This document shows, one piece after another, positions 23,692-35,839 of a DNA stretch of 64,000 nucleotides. The stretch spans positions 124,001 through 188,000 of the forward strand of contig JAACJK010000164.1 in NCBI GenBank assembly GCA_013368325.1. Reading direction: 5' to 3'. The translations under genes and the position numbers were made by a program. The DNA is from Ephemerocybe angulata (Eukaryota > Basidiomycota > Agaricomycetes > Agaricales > Psathyrellaceae). The notes beneath the pieces are model-generated. The model was not told where the DNA came from and ran no database searches. It saw only the letters and a list, made by a program, of their open reading frames with translations. Positions within the stretch are counted from its first letter, which is position 1. Each line of letters begins with the position of its first letter.

Positions 23692-25672
23692 TCAATTCTT
23701 GAAGTCGATGGTTGGGAACGTCTTCTTGATAGCCGTTTTCCAGAGCTTGCAAGCTGGGATGCACCCTTTGGGCCAGTAGGAACACTGGGTGGATTTCAGA
23801 TAAGGATTTCAGCGAAGAGAGTTGAAGAAGACTCACGTCGCGATGAAGATTTGCATAGATCGCCCGAACAGCTGTTGTATCGTTCCCGAGATGCTCGCAG
23901 ATTGTCTGAACCCACCATTCTGCGTCGCAGGAAAGATAGGCGTCAGGCTCGTAAGCCTTGGTGGGGGAGAACGCTTGGATCAAGGCTTCGAAGCGAGGAA
24001 TGAGGGTCACGAAGCGCTCCAGAAAGTCGGTTCGCTGAGCGTCCGAGACAGAGAGATTTGAGTCTGGGCCTTTGTCTGTAACGTGAAAGTCAGATTTTCG
24101 AATCATAGAAACCGGTTAAGTTAAAAGACCCACTCTTCAAAATGAAAATATAACGCTCCAAGAGAAACTTCTTGACGATGGACTCCTCCACGAAGTGTTC
24201 TTTGTTACGATCCGGATCGACAAGGAATGCTTTGAAGCTGTGGTGGTGGAACCTATACTTCGCCTCAGCATCCTTGAGAGGAGGGCAGTAGAAAACCGAA
24301 GGCAAGTTCCAGAGTGTGATGGCAGTCTCTGCAGCGAGAGATTGCAAGAATCGGTCAATGAAAATGGCCGGGAGGTCCGCAAGAACCTCAGAGTCGATCG
24401 CCAGAAGCCATTGGACAACCAGCTTGGGATCGCGGCACGTCTGCAAGATGGACAAATACCCTTCATCCAGTTCGGAGAACATGCGCCTCTCCACGCTCGG
24501 AGCCAGTGGACGGCGATCCAGTATGCTGTCCAGCTGTACCAGTGGCATAATATGAGACCGTACATCGATAGAGTTCATCAGAGCAACGCCGTAGGCAAAG
24601 TTTCCCCCAGTCTTCGCAACCAGTGCGTCCATGTCTTCATTCCCAGGCCAGCCAGAAGAAAAAGAAGGAAGCAGCTCGCGTATTTCAGCAAAGTGCGTCT
24701 GGAAGTAGAGAGCGATATCTAGATCAGGGCTGTACTTGGCGTCCAGGTCGATGGTAAGAGTGGGGCCTTTGGTGGGGTCTTCGGACTTGAAGAGTGTCGC
24801 GATGCTTCTTTCAGGGCGTGTCGCATAGAGAATGCGGAATGGGAATGCAGGGTCTGCACAGGCCTTTTGGAGAGCAGCAAAAATCTCCTTTTGGTACCAC
24901 TCTTTGCATGTGTCAAGGCCGTCGATTACAATTATGGAAGGCGGTGCTTCATCTGGGGATGGGCGCTTCGCTCTCAAAGGCGCCAAGATGAGGGCTTCAA
25001 GAAGATATTCCAGACGTTTGTGAAACACCCCCGGGTCGTTCTTGATGCACTGAAGCACGGTCGGCATAACATGGCGAAGGTCAGGGTGAGAAAACATCTG
25101 CCAGGCAAGGGTTGCAACCAGAGAAGATGCGACTGGTCTGTCCTCGGGTAAGGCAGAGAAGTGGAAGCTCGAGGCATTGATTCCCTCCTGTTCACACCAC
25201 TTCTCGACGGAAGTGGCAATTGCGGACTTCCCTGCTCCTATTGGTCCGGTGATCCATAGCATTGGCTTCTCAGGATCCTTTTCGTTAATCCAAGACTTTA
25301 TCTCGGCTAAGACCTGCTCTCTGGTGCCGGCAAGGCATGGCGCGACACCAGAACACATCGCATCATGGGCAACATGATCAGACAGCACTGGTGTAACGAG
25401 ATTAGAGGTGTATAGCGCAGTAGAGATCAAATAGACTCACGCTTAGCTGACAGGCCCGGCCTCACAACGTAAACATAGGTATCCGCCTCAATTACAGTCG
25501 TGTTGCCCTGGAACGTTGCATTTTGCAGGTCTTGGACAGTAAGCGTTGACGGAGTGGCGCGAGAGGATGAACGTGGAAAAGGGCTGGTTGAAACGCCAAT
25601 GACGGTATCGCCTTTGATGTAGTTCACATCTCCCTTGAAGATTGCATTCTGAAAGTTGAAAGGGGGTGCCAT
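23692..25672 (-). CDS. NACHT NTPase C
   Basis: STAND-class NTPase of the window's NLR-like family, 605 aa in four exons: 25672-25441, 25387-24134, 24075-23837 and 23784-23692. Exon 1 holds two copies of an N-terminal segment: FQNAIFKGDVNYIKGDT and, about 40 residues on, LQNATFQGNTTVIEADT. The NACHT core has Walker A GPIGAGKSAIA and Walker B IIVIDGLDTC, followed by the FPFRILYATRPERS sensor stretch. Exon 3 starts NKGPDSN and carries LSCDAEWWVQT. The last exon encodes CSYWPKGCIPACKLWKTAIK and ends TIDFKN. No WD40, ankyrin or TPR repeats follow. A TATA box lies about 65 bp upstream. Oligomerisation on ATP binding is known for the class; ligand and output are unknown. Confidence 0.85.
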
Positions 25673-25736
25673 CGGATAGGCGGGGGAATGTGGGGTCAAG
25701 GTGGGGGAGGAAAGAAAAGGAATAGATGTCAACCGA

Positions 25737-25744
25737 TTTATATA
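25737..25744 (-). promoter_or_regulatory. TATA box of NACHT gene C
   Basis: TATATAAA on the minus strand, 65 bp upstream of the chosen ATG at 25672, matching the position of the TATA boxes in front of H and I. Confidence 0.6.
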
Positions 25745-26356
25745 CCTCGCAGAGGCGACGCACGTGATTTTCAAACCCCGATTGAATGCTATGCGACGAA
25801 AGCTTATGTTTGTCCCAAGCCCCTTCTTTCGATGTTTGGATAAAGCAACAAACCTTTTTGGGAGGGGCTTTCGAGCACACCAAGCAAGGGCCTTGCTCCG
25901 GATCTAACAAAATCTGTCCTATTTTTACACTGTTGATATAGCACTGTGTGAACCGTCGGGGTCCAGCACTGGCTGGCATGATTGGTCGACATGACTTGTC
26001 CAAATTAAGAAAAATGCATAGTCACGTGATTCATCAGAATCATGAACTCGTGTCAACGTCCATTGCCAGTGACTCTTGAGTGTTCAGCGAGGATCCATGA
26101 CAAATTGACTCAATAGATGACACTCGGACGGTAGAAACTTTGATATGCCCCGATGATTCATGTAACGCTCTTCAGTGACTCCGCCGTGACACCTCGCAAA
26201 GGAGGGATGTTGGTAGAACTGACTCAGATCTATGCAAGAGTTTATAGCGCTCTATTAGACGGATACAGGCTAAAAGAGTAGGACCAGTTGACATGTACTG
26301 AGCATTTTGGCATGCAACAAGCTCAAAGCACGGTCGGTGATTCGAGAGGGAGCATC
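25745..26356. other. intergenic between NACHT C and D
   Basis: About 610 bp between the promoter of C and the stop of D. A minus-strand frame overlaps here (to 26003) but has no family similarity. Nothing else seen. Confidence 0.5.
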
Positions 26357-28330
26357 CTAGTCTCCACGGGTTTGTTTACTGGCCTGCTTCAAATTGAGCC
26401 TATGTCGCTAGATCAGTGAAGGAAGGGGGAGATATGGAGGATGTGGAAACATACGAAGGGTATTTCTCGGTAATAGCCAGCTTCCAGAGCTTGCAGGCGG
26501 GGGTATCGGATTTGGGCCAACCACGGCACTAACGATGAAAGCTGAGCGTAAAGACCGAGGTAATGAATAATGCGCAAACACTCACTTCTCGATGAAGATG
26601 GTTGAAGATAGCTTCAACAGCCGAGGTGTCGTGCCCGACCTTCTCGGAGATAACCTGAACCCACCACTTCGCATCGCAAGAAAGATAGACGTCGTGCCTA
26701 TAGGTTCGAGTACGAGATATTTCCGCTGTCCAGGCTTCAAACTTGGATATAAGAGGGACGAAGAGGTCCAAGAAGCTTTGTTGTTCGGTCGGAGAAATGG
26801 GGATCTCGGGTCCTTTGTCTGTGATCCATAGGTCAGCAAGTCGTGCCACGAAAGCCGTCTCAGCATGCTTACTTTTCAGAACAAAGAGATAGCGATCCAA
26901 GAGGAACTTCTTCACTGTTGTGGCCTCCACAAAATAGGTCTTGTTTCGAACCGGGTCCGCGAGGTAGTCAATGAAGGTATGGTTGTAGAGCTTGTAGCGT
27001 TTCGCATCCGGGTCCCCAGCTAGACGAGGGACATAGATGACAGACGCCAAGTCCTTGAAAAGAAATAGGGCCTCCCCGGGCCGAGATTCCATAAGCTGAT
27101 TAACAAACATTCGAGGGAGACTTGTAAGGGGATCAGAAGTAATTGCCAGCAGCCATTGGACTGCGAGGTCCGGTTTCGGGCACCGATTCAAAATCGCTAG
27201 ATAAAGCCCATCGACGAACGTAAACGGACTCTCGGTTTCGTCCAGGGGATGATGACCCAGCACGACGTCGAGCTGCTTCTCGGCGTAAACGCCAGAGTTC
27301 TTGATGGACCATGTAACCGATCTCGCGAAGCTCCAGTGCCCTGCAGTCATCGTAACCAAATTGTTGATGACGTCTTCTCCTGGCCAGTCTTCGGGGAGGC
27401 CTCCAAGGTCGGCGCGTAGCTCGCGAAAACGCTCCTTGTAGTATAGCGCTATGTCGGCGTCGGGATTGTACTTGTCATCGAGAACAATTTGGACGGAAAG
27501 GTCTCCGGCGGTGGTGGAGAAGAACTTCGAGATGTTATAGTCTGGCCGACTCGAAATAAGAAAGCGAAATGGGAAGGCGGGATCCGTACACGCTTTAAGG
27601 AGGGCCTCAAGAACCCAAGTGTGCTCCTTCGCATCCCACTCCTCAAAGCCATCGATGACGATGATGGAAGGAAGTTTCACGTCGGGACCGGGGGGCATGC
27701 TCCTCAGTGGCTTCAAGATGAGAGCTTCCATTTGGCTTTCCAACTCCCTGTGGAATATGCCTGGGTCCGAATGATCGATGAACATGAGGACGTCTTGTAG
27801 GAGATGTCGAAGACTCTCATGTTTAAAGAGTTGCCAAGCGAGTGTTGCCGCAAAGTACTCATTAGGCTTCTTCCCTTCTGGAAGCCCCATGGCGAAGAAG
27901 CTCGAGGCAAGGAACCCGCCCCTGTTGCACATATCGGCAGCAGAGCTCATGACGCAGGTTTTACCGAATCCAGCTGGACCAGTCAACCATAGCATCGGCT
28001 TTGAAGGGTCGTTCTCGATAACCCAATCCTTGATCTCGGCCAGGACCTGCACCCTTGTGTCTGGGAGACATGGAGGGGCCACGATGGTAAATGCCTCGGT
28101 GCCGAACATGGTCTCTCGAGCAGCCTGGCTTCGTAGAGCTAGCCATAGGTGTGCTCAGTAATGGTGCTATCGACTCTTCAGGCGCGTTCAAACTCACAAT
28201 TGGGGTTGAGCGGCTGGAAAGGCTCGTGAAGATAATAATCGCCGCCAACAGTAATTAGGCTCGCCTTGCCTTCGAACGTGATGTTTCTGGAGTTCTCGAA
28301 CCAGGAAACCTGCTGAGGAGGTAAGGACAT
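26357..28330 (-). CDS. NACHT NTPase D, atypical Walker B
   Basis: 582 aa in five exons: 28330-28198, 28138-26873, 26818-26586, 26528-26455 and 26399-26357. Exon 1 carries the N-terminal segment WFENSRNITFEGKASLITVG. Walker A is GPAGFGKTCVM. Walker B reads IIVIDGFEEW where the paralogues have IDGLD[DE]C, so the Asp after Leu is Glu and the Cys is gone. Exon 3 contains LSCDAKWWVQV. The tail exon encodes CRGWPKSDTPACKLWKLAIT; the second Cys of the tail is lost. The final short exon (LNLKQASKQ...) was chosen because it restores the FPxLxLK-like ending seen in C and E. Same strand as C and E. Probably expressed, but hydrolysis may be altered. Confidence 0.83.
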
Positions 28331-29185
28331 CGCTTCGATGAAACAGAGCTGTGCTTTACAGAGTCAATGGTAGAACCTCAGCGAACGCGGCCGTAGTTAT
28401 AAATCTTTTTACAGACCTACACGCGTTGAACTCGTGCATCGATGAAACGTAGGGTGTTTAACACAAATCTCCATCCAGCCTTTCCTTCAGACCAGTGACC
28501 ACGTTCTTTTGACACGTTCTTTCCGAAAGGAAGCGCACTTCCAAGGATCTGGATGCCTATATCGATAAACTTTAGTTCCAATTACCAGCGCCGAAGAGCT
28601 AGGCGTTTAGCTCCTCCCATATTCGGAGTGCTGGTCGCATTTTTCACTTCGCCTGATTCACATTCTAGTTGGGGACGTCTAGCTCCGCTTTACCGCCTGT
28701 CCGCGGATTCTTGACACAAGTCAAGAATCTTTAAGAGACAGAAGAGCTCACGAAGAGGGCCTTTCGCCATTTCAATCGATGAGATGTCAGAGATGATGAA
28801 AGCGAGGCCCGAGGGAGTCAAACAAGAGTCAAAGTTGGGTCAACGCCTGGCGCGGTGCCTGTATCGTGTGAGTATTTCTTTTCGATCTCCGGTGCTATCG
28901 GTTGAACACGCTGCGCGTGGCTGAGTCGGACACGCCACCGACAATTCGCCAAACGCCAAAATACCAGAAGACACTAGGGTACGTTGCCGGTACGACTCAG
29001 CTTGCATTGAACATGAAGCTACGAGAAATGGCTCTAATATCAGGACATTACGCTCTTGTTAGGCTTAACAACGAATCCGAATTCTCTGATGCAGAGTCTC
29101 AACTTGAACGCGAAGAACTACCCATGAAGACTCCCCCCATTGAATTACGAGACACTGCATCGGCCCTCACTTTCTTGACGAACTT
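28331..29185. other. intergenic between NACHT D and E
   Basis: About 855 bp. A plus-strand frame at 28902-29189 has no recognised domain. TTATAA-like sequence near 28,397-28,403 (minus strand, about 70 bp from the D start) may be its TATA box. No gene supported. Confidence 0.5.
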
Positions 29186-31177
29186 TTAAGTCGACCCTGC
29201 GCCTGAGTCAGTACGTCCGGCCAAGCCCAGTATGCGTTTTAAGGCTAACCTAGGGAATACTTTCAAAATAGCAGCCTTCCAAGATTTGCACGCGGGTATG
29301 CAGGGTGTGGGCAAATGGCACTGAAAGTATATGAGTACCTGAAGGCTGAAGAGACTAGGAACTATGAGGCGCAGGAGGAAGAACTCACTCCACGGTGAAC
29401 ATTGGCAAAGGTAGCTCGAACAGCGTCGACGGCATCGGAGCCAACATGCTCGTGCAATGTACCCACCCACCACTCCGGGTTGCAGGTGAGATATACGTCG
29501 GGCTCATAGGGTTTCTTCGGAGACAACTCGGCGGCAATCCCTTCGAAATACGGGACCAGGGATGCGAAGCGCCTGAAAAACTCAGGTTCCTGGGATGGGG
29601 AAAGCGGGAGATTCTCAGGTCCTTGGTCTGGGGATTCACATCAGTCGTCTGCATCATAAAGGTAACAAGCAACCTACTTCTCAATATTTGGAGATAGCGG
29701 GAAAGCAGGTATATTTTCTGGCTCCTAGCGTCCACAAAGTAGGCCTTATTGCGCGTCGAGTCTTCTAAGAAGTTCTTGAAGCTGGGATGATGAAAGCTGT
29801 ACTTGGCGATAGCGTCGTCTAGAGGTGGGATGAATACGAAGGGGGATAAATTGTCCAAAATGAATTTGCCATTCGCTGGTGCCGTGTCCAGGATCTGGTT
29901 GACGAAAATAGCTGGAAATTTACCCAGCGGCTCGTTGTCGATCCCCAAGAGACGATGGACGGCGGCCTGGGGATGCAAGCAGCTCTCCAGGCCTGCTCGA
30001 TACTCGGAATCGAGGCACCGAAACGGGTCCTTGCTGCCAGTCTCTCGCCCAGCCAGAATGTCGTTTAGCTGGGTTTGCGGGTGCTTTGTGGAAGTCGCCA
30101 CCAAGTTCAAAATTGCGACTGCGACACGGAAGTTGCCAGACACGAGCGCTACCAAGCTGTCGATGACGTCTGTACCCGGCCAGTCCTCTGGGAGGTTGTC
30201 GTACTTCTCTTCACGGAGTGTCGAGAGGTGCTCCTTGAAGAAACTCGCGATGTCCTCGTCAGGGTTCGACCTCTCGTTGATGGTCACCTTGAGGACGTCG
30301 TCTTTGGCGGTGATACTGAAAAACTTGTTGATAGCGGATTGGGGGCGGCAAGAGACCAAGACGCGGAAAGGGAAAGCGGGATCACTGCAGGCGTTGTGGA
30401 GGTCGGACAAAATTTCGACGTGATCATCTGAGCTGGATCTATCCAAGCCAGGGGTCTCGGGCTTCAAGGTAGTGCCGCACTCGTCGAGGCCGTCGATGAT
30501 GAGTATTGAAGGTAACCCGATCCCAGGCGCGGGCGGATTGTCCCTCAAGGGCCTCAAGATCAGCGCCTCCAGCTGCGTCCTGAGACGCCGCTCAAAGATA
30601 AGCGGGTCATCGTTGATGTAGCGCAGGACGTCCTCCTGGATGTGCTCTAGGCTTTGGTGTTGTAAGAGCTGGTAGGCAAGCGTTCCTACCAGGTAGCCTT
30701 TGTCTTTCTTCTTCTCGGGTAGACCCGAAAAGAAATAGCTTGCCGCAAGGCTACGGTCTTTGTAGCACATCCTGGCGACAGAGCTCGCTATGGCGGACTT
30801 CCCGACGCCTGCTGGTCCCGTTAACCAAAGAAATGGTTTCGGTGGGTTCCTCTCTCGGATCCAAGCCTTGATCGTGGCTAGGTCCTCTACCCTAGTGTCG
30901 GGCATGCATGGCGGGCAGACATAACTTAGCACAGCGGAACCGTGGATGGCTTCTGGTGGAACCTGACTAGACAGGACTAGGTTATATATGCAACGTCAGT
31001 GTGTGTCGAGCATGACCGATGTTCATGGACACCGCACTCACTAGTTGGGTTAATCGGTGCTCGCTCGTGGTAGTAATAGTTTCCCGTATCGATGACCTGT
31101 AATTTGCCTTCAATGTCGATGTTTTTAGCGTCTTTGAACCAGGTCACTCGGGGAGGAAGAGGCTCGGAGGAAGACAT
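29186..31177 (-). CDS. NACHT NTPase E
   Basis: 602 aa in four exons: 31177-31042, 30976-29678, 29627-29389 and 29320-29186. Exon 1 encodes VTWFKDAKNIDIEGKLQVID, the family's N-terminal segment. Core: CPPCMPDTR just before the NACHT, Walker A GPAGVGKSAIA, Walker B ILIIDGLDECG, FPFRVLVSCRPQ. Exon 3 begins NQGPENL and contains LTCNPEWWVGT, with Asn replacing the usual Asp. The tail exon encodes CHLPTPCIPACKSWKAAI and continues to ...GAGST. The exon 2 donor is gtaggt, a weaker match than in the paralogues. Divergent from F, about 1.9 kb away. Confidence 0.85.
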
Positions 31178-31921
31178 GGCTAGAGGATATGCGGCGGGTA
31201 GGGAACGTTTTTAGACGCCGTTCGATATGCTGCCGCCTGCGCCTTTTACATGTCCTCGAACCATACCACGTGTCGCCTCGAAGCTGGCTTGTCGATCTCT
31301 GCCCTATACTTCTCTGAAACGACGACGAACGAAGATTCCCATCGATGCCATGAGGAAGCTGCCTGCCTGGTTTCCGGAATGTTGACCTCCCATTCCCGTC
31401 ACATACGATCACACGATAGACGCCCTTGATTTAGGAATACATTTGGCGGTGTCGGCACCACATGTCGCTGACGCGCCAAGGCCTTACCGACTGCGCGTGC
31501 CCACAGCTTCTGGAACATGGGGAAGCTCGGCGGGGATCGATACAACCCGCTATATCTACATCGATAATCACCAAATGTTATTATCCCTAAGAGTCAGTAG
31601 AACTCGATTTCTAAGTAACTGACCAGGCTTTAAGCCTAAGCCTACCCAAACGCGTCGTCTCAGCGAGGGAACTCCTCTGACCCTGATTATTTCTGTTGGC
31701 TCTCAATGCAGCCACGAATGGGGCCTCAGGCTATCATGTCACGTCTGGGGTAGCTGACCAAAGAGCCCCACGCTCTTGCCTTTCGCCATCATGTTCGAAC
31801 CCCGAAACCCCCCAAATCTCGGCGTCACAACACTTCAGCCACGATTCCTGCATTGAGAGCCTCAACCGCCTACTCACTGCTCTATAACCTCCAACTCTGT
31901 CAAGCTACAGAAAGAAAAGCA
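31178..31921. other. intergenic, E promoter side
   Basis: No coding sequence supported. A short tRNA-like B-box word (gttcgaacccc near 31,791) occurs without a matching acceptor or D-arm. Confidence 0.5.
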
Positions 31922-32118
31922 ATGTCAGGCTCAAGTAAGTATCGTTCAGCCAAATTTGCGAGGGAATGCACCAGCACACTGACCCTCACCCCCGAGTTTA
32001 AATTGACGTGCGGAGAGACCCCCAGACTCCTGATTGTAGAGGGCACAGTCGAGGAAAGGCTGCGACACTCTCATCGCTGAATTCAAGAAGCGGGAGGAGA
32101 AGCTGCACGTCCTGGTCA
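31922..32118 (+). pseudogene. remnant of the SDR gene
   Basis: ATG TCA GGC TCA followed by a gtaagt donor at 31,922-31,941 matches exon 1 and donor of the SDR at 5131. At about 32,053-32,118 the sequence resumes as SDR exon 3 (AEFKKREEKLHVLV in one frame, tcaagaagcgggaggagaag at DNA level). Exon 2 with the nucleotide-binding Rossmann motif is essentially missing and nothing recognisable follows. A dead fragment, inverted and 27 kb away from its source. Confidence 0.8.
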
Positions 32119-33105
32119 AGCTATCAGTCAAGGTAAGCTCTGAGGCAAAATAATACCTGGCAATACTTTGCTGGTGTGGGCGCTTGTACAGATAGCGCCC
32201 GAATCGAGTTGCCACCCGTGGCGCACGGAACACTTGATTGCACATATGAGCTCCGATTGAAAGCCAGGAAAGAAAATGATTTTGAATTTGGTGGCTTTCA
32301 AGTTGTTCGCCGACGACATCTCCACTAGTAGCTTTCATCTATTGGTATGCGTCCTACTTACGCTAGGAACTTGGGACAGTTTCCGAGTCGCTTCGTCCAC
32401 CACTCTACCCCTGAATCTCCGGTGTCCTCCTTGTTCGTCTTCGTCTTCGTCGTTCGCGCGGAAGGTCATACATGGACAAGCGCGATCAGCCAGCTCATTG
32501 CGAATGCGGCTTCATCATCGCCTTATCGATTGCGGGACTTAGACCTCAGCCCCCTGAAACGCGACATGGAGTAACGTCCGGGGATATTGAATGTCTTTCT
32601 GTCGTATGCAAGCATGGGGTTGCCTTTCGTGAGTGAAAGAACCGTCTTTCCCGCCTGTCTCGTCTCTAAAGCCGCGGAATCTTGACAGAGGAGCCTCATG
32701 GGGAGGAGTATTTTCAGTCTGACAGCTCGAAGGAGGAGAACATGAGGCGATCGATCCAACTGTCAATGCTCTCGGCTCTGAATCCGCCGTGCCTCCGCGT
32801 GTTTCCTTCACATGATATCTCGGCGTTCGTCTTCACATCTCGCTGGGTATCTCCAAAATGCTGCTCGATCTTCTGGACATCATCCGAAAGGTCTCGGTGT
32901 TCCTTCGTGGAAATCCACGCCTTAGATGACCCTTGTCCTATGGCACCATCTCAGTATCGACACCTTTGTTTCTGCCTCATGAAAGCAGCCATACTATGGG
33001 CTACCTACACGTGTCGGTGAATCGATACGAATTAAAGGACTCCATCTTCCGTGCCCATGAGAGAAGTCCGACCGATCGCCCTCCTCGACTACCTCCCTTA
33101 CACCA
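32119..33105. other. intergenic, F promoter side
   Basis: About 990 bp with only short unsupported frames on both strands. Serves as the 5' region of NACHT F; no clear TATA seen close to the ATG. Confidence 0.5.
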
Positions 33106-35098
33106 ATGGCGTCTGTCTCGTTCTTCCCCAATAGTCGCAATATCACCTTCGATGGAAAATTGAGCGTTATAACTGCAGAGAACTACTATGATGACTCGCA
33201 AATGCCCATTGATAGCTATGGTGAGCTTACAGCCGTCATGTTGCGGATAGCGAAGCTGAATGCATTCCCATCATTAGTTTTGGCGCAGGTCTCTGTCGCC
33301 GAAGCTATGTCTACTTCTGCGGCGGTTGCGGCAATGGCACCTCCATGCGAGCCCGGGACAAGACTCGATGTTATCGAAAAGATCAAAACCTGGTTTCTAC
33401 AGAACGACCCAGACAAGCCGCTGATGTGGTTGACGGGGCCTGCTGGGTCCGGAAAGACTGCCATCGCAAGCGCTCTTGCCAAGATCTGCTACAAAGAGGG
33501 CTCGTTAGCTTCTAGCTTCTTCTTCACATCCCTTACCGAGGACAAGCGGAACAAAACTCGTCTAGTACCGTCGCTCGCTTACCAGCTTTGGCATCAAGGT
33601 CCCCTCGAGGACGTCATACGAGAGACTTTCTCCGTCGTTTACAAGCATGGGCAATCGCTCCTGGGTTGGCCTTTGGAGAAGCAATTCGAAGAGCTGATCC
33701 TCAAACCCTTGAGAAATCACCCCACTGGCCCGACTCCCAACTGGCCCAAAGTAATCATCATCGACGGCCTCGACGACTGCAAGTTGGCGGATACCGAGCC
33801 AAATCGAAACGAGTTCGAGGACCAAGCCGAGATCCTCGCCTTATTTCAGAAAGTCTGTGCCGATCCCGCCTTCCCATTCCGAATCCTCGTTACCAGTCGC
33901 CCACAACCTCTCATCAAGCGGTTTTTCTCCGTGACCGCCAAGGATATTTCTGTCGAACTTTTCCTTGATGGAGCCTCGTTCAACGTCGATGCAGACATCG
34001 CACTCTTCTTCGAGTCGCAGTTCGAAATATTACGCGACGAGCATTGGCCTGGCCTTCCTCTGGGCTGGCCTGGAGAGGACTTCGTCAAAGGATTAGTCAA
34101 AGCGTCCTCGGGAAATTTTGGTTTTGCGGTATCTGTCCTCTCGTCGATCTACGAACGCCACAATTCTCTCCAGCATCAGCTGGAATACTTAACAGGACTA
34201 CGTCCAGCGGACGAAGCCGAGACGAATCCGTGGACACACTTCGATGCTCTGCAGCTCTCCGTTCTGAAGAAGAGCCCGAAACCGGACGTCGCTGCCCAAT
34301 GGATCCTGGCCTTCGAATCTGAACCTCTGAAGGGCGCTCCCGCCTCGTTCGTCAAGTTGCTCCTGGAAGCGATGCCAGCAGATGGCGACTTCATCCTCGG
34401 GAACTTGGCCTCCATCATTTCCATCCCTCCTCCCGAAGATTTGGTCTCGAGTTATACCGTCTACCACCACTGCTTGATAGACTGCCTCAAGGATCCCAAG
34501 CGCAACAAGGACTACTTCGTTGATGAGACGAGTATGAAAAGGTTCCTCTTCGATCGTTACCTGATAGTCCTGAAAAGTGAGTCTCATACATGTTCAGGCT
34601 CGATGTGAGAAGAATCTGACTACGAGACGCAGATAAAGGCCCTGAGACTGGTGCCGCTGCCACCGCATCCCAGAACACGGAATTTCTTCAACGCTTCGTA
34701 ACTCTTATACCCCACTTCGAAGGCTGGACCGAGAACATCTCACCGGGGAATGCCTACGAGCCCGAGGTTTACCTAGCCTGCGATGCCGACTGGTGGGTGG
34801 AGACCATCTTCGAATTACTTGGGGAGGACCCCAACGTCGTTGAATCTATATACAGCAACCTTCACCGGGGAGTAAGTTCTCTCCCTATGCTACTGGTTCT
34901 GCGAGGACTTTCCTAATGTCGTTCTAGTGCCGAGGCTGGCCTAAGGGCTGTTCTCCAGCGTGCAGGCATTGGGCACAGGCGATAGAGAAGAAGTACACTT
35001 TGTATGTGCCACTTTTCGCTCGGGATGTCTTCGATACTTATGAGTGTGTTCAAAACAGGCCGCAGCCGGAACAAAGTTGTGTATGCCAACTTAATTGA
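33106..35098 (+). CDS. NACHT NTPase F
   Basis: 588 aa with the five-exon model: 33106-33220, 33278-34576, 34633-34871, 34928-35001 and 35059-35098. The last intron (57 nt, gtatgt...cag) has no stop and keeps frame, so its retention would only add 19 residues. Exon 1: VSFFPNSRNITFDGKLSVIT. Walker A GPAGSGKTAIA at about residue 91, Walker B VIIIDGLDDC at about 195, FPFRILVTSRPQ. Exon 3 starts NKGPETG and has LACDADWWVETI at about 520. The tail exon gives CRGWPKGCSPACRHW from about 552. It is the most complete example of the family domain order in the window. Confidence 0.87.
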
Positions 35099-35839
35099 TC
35101 AACACCGCGCATTCGGGCATCTGATTTATCGGTGCTTCCTCTCCTCACCTTCCAGAATTTGCTTGGATGAAGGGCCATCATCTTGTACCAGTACTACGTT
35201 CATCGAATCTTTTTCAAGCCTTGCTCTCCTTCTCTTCTGGGACGAGATGACCGCATTTCGACTGCCTGACGGCTTACTGCTATCGAGAGTTTCAACGAGT
35301 ACGATAAGATGCGACGACGCCAAAGGCCCGCAAATTCAGGACAGAGCACTCGAGGCGTGCAAGCCCCTGTGCTCTTCGAACATAATCGGGTATCCATTAT
35401 CTCCTGTTGCAAGGCAAATTATGCGTACCAGGCTCGACTTGCATGATTCTGCGTTGCAAAACTGTAAGATTTATGTGACTAAAACCCGGGGAATCTAGTG
35501 TTAAGAAGCATTAGCCGCCACTTCTGCGTCATCCATCCTTTCGCCCGTCCGCTCCGAAGTCTCTCTTCGTCGAGATCGTTCACAGCGAGACTATCCACCG
35601 GAACAAGAAGGTGAACATTCTTCCAAAACCAGCTGGTGGAGAGTTGACTCCGGGTGTGCCAGAATGGAACGCGTTTCTGTGGGTTCTCGGAGCTATAATC
35701 TATCGGCACGAGTGTGCGGCAATTTAAAATGCTCTTTTTCCAATATCTGCACGCCGCACTGCAGCGGTACCATGGACACTGCGGAGAAGCAAGCGTCAGC
35801 GCCTTACGCAGATCGCGGGTTGAAGAATTTGATTACTCA
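35099..35839. other. between NACHT F and remnant G
   Basis: The stretch from about 35,480 to 35,720 is the inverted counterpart of 2,120-2,335 downstream of copy A. A plus-strand frame to 35498 has no recognisable domain. Confidence 0.5.

Noticed and set aside
25488..26003. 171-codon minus-strand frame with CxxC words upstream of NACHT C
   Set aside because: Overlaps exon 1 of C in another frame and extends into its promoter; cysteines are irregular and no family is recognised.
31740..31830. possible tRNA (gttcgaacccc B-box word)
   Set aside because: No pairing acceptor stem or D-arm at the required distance.
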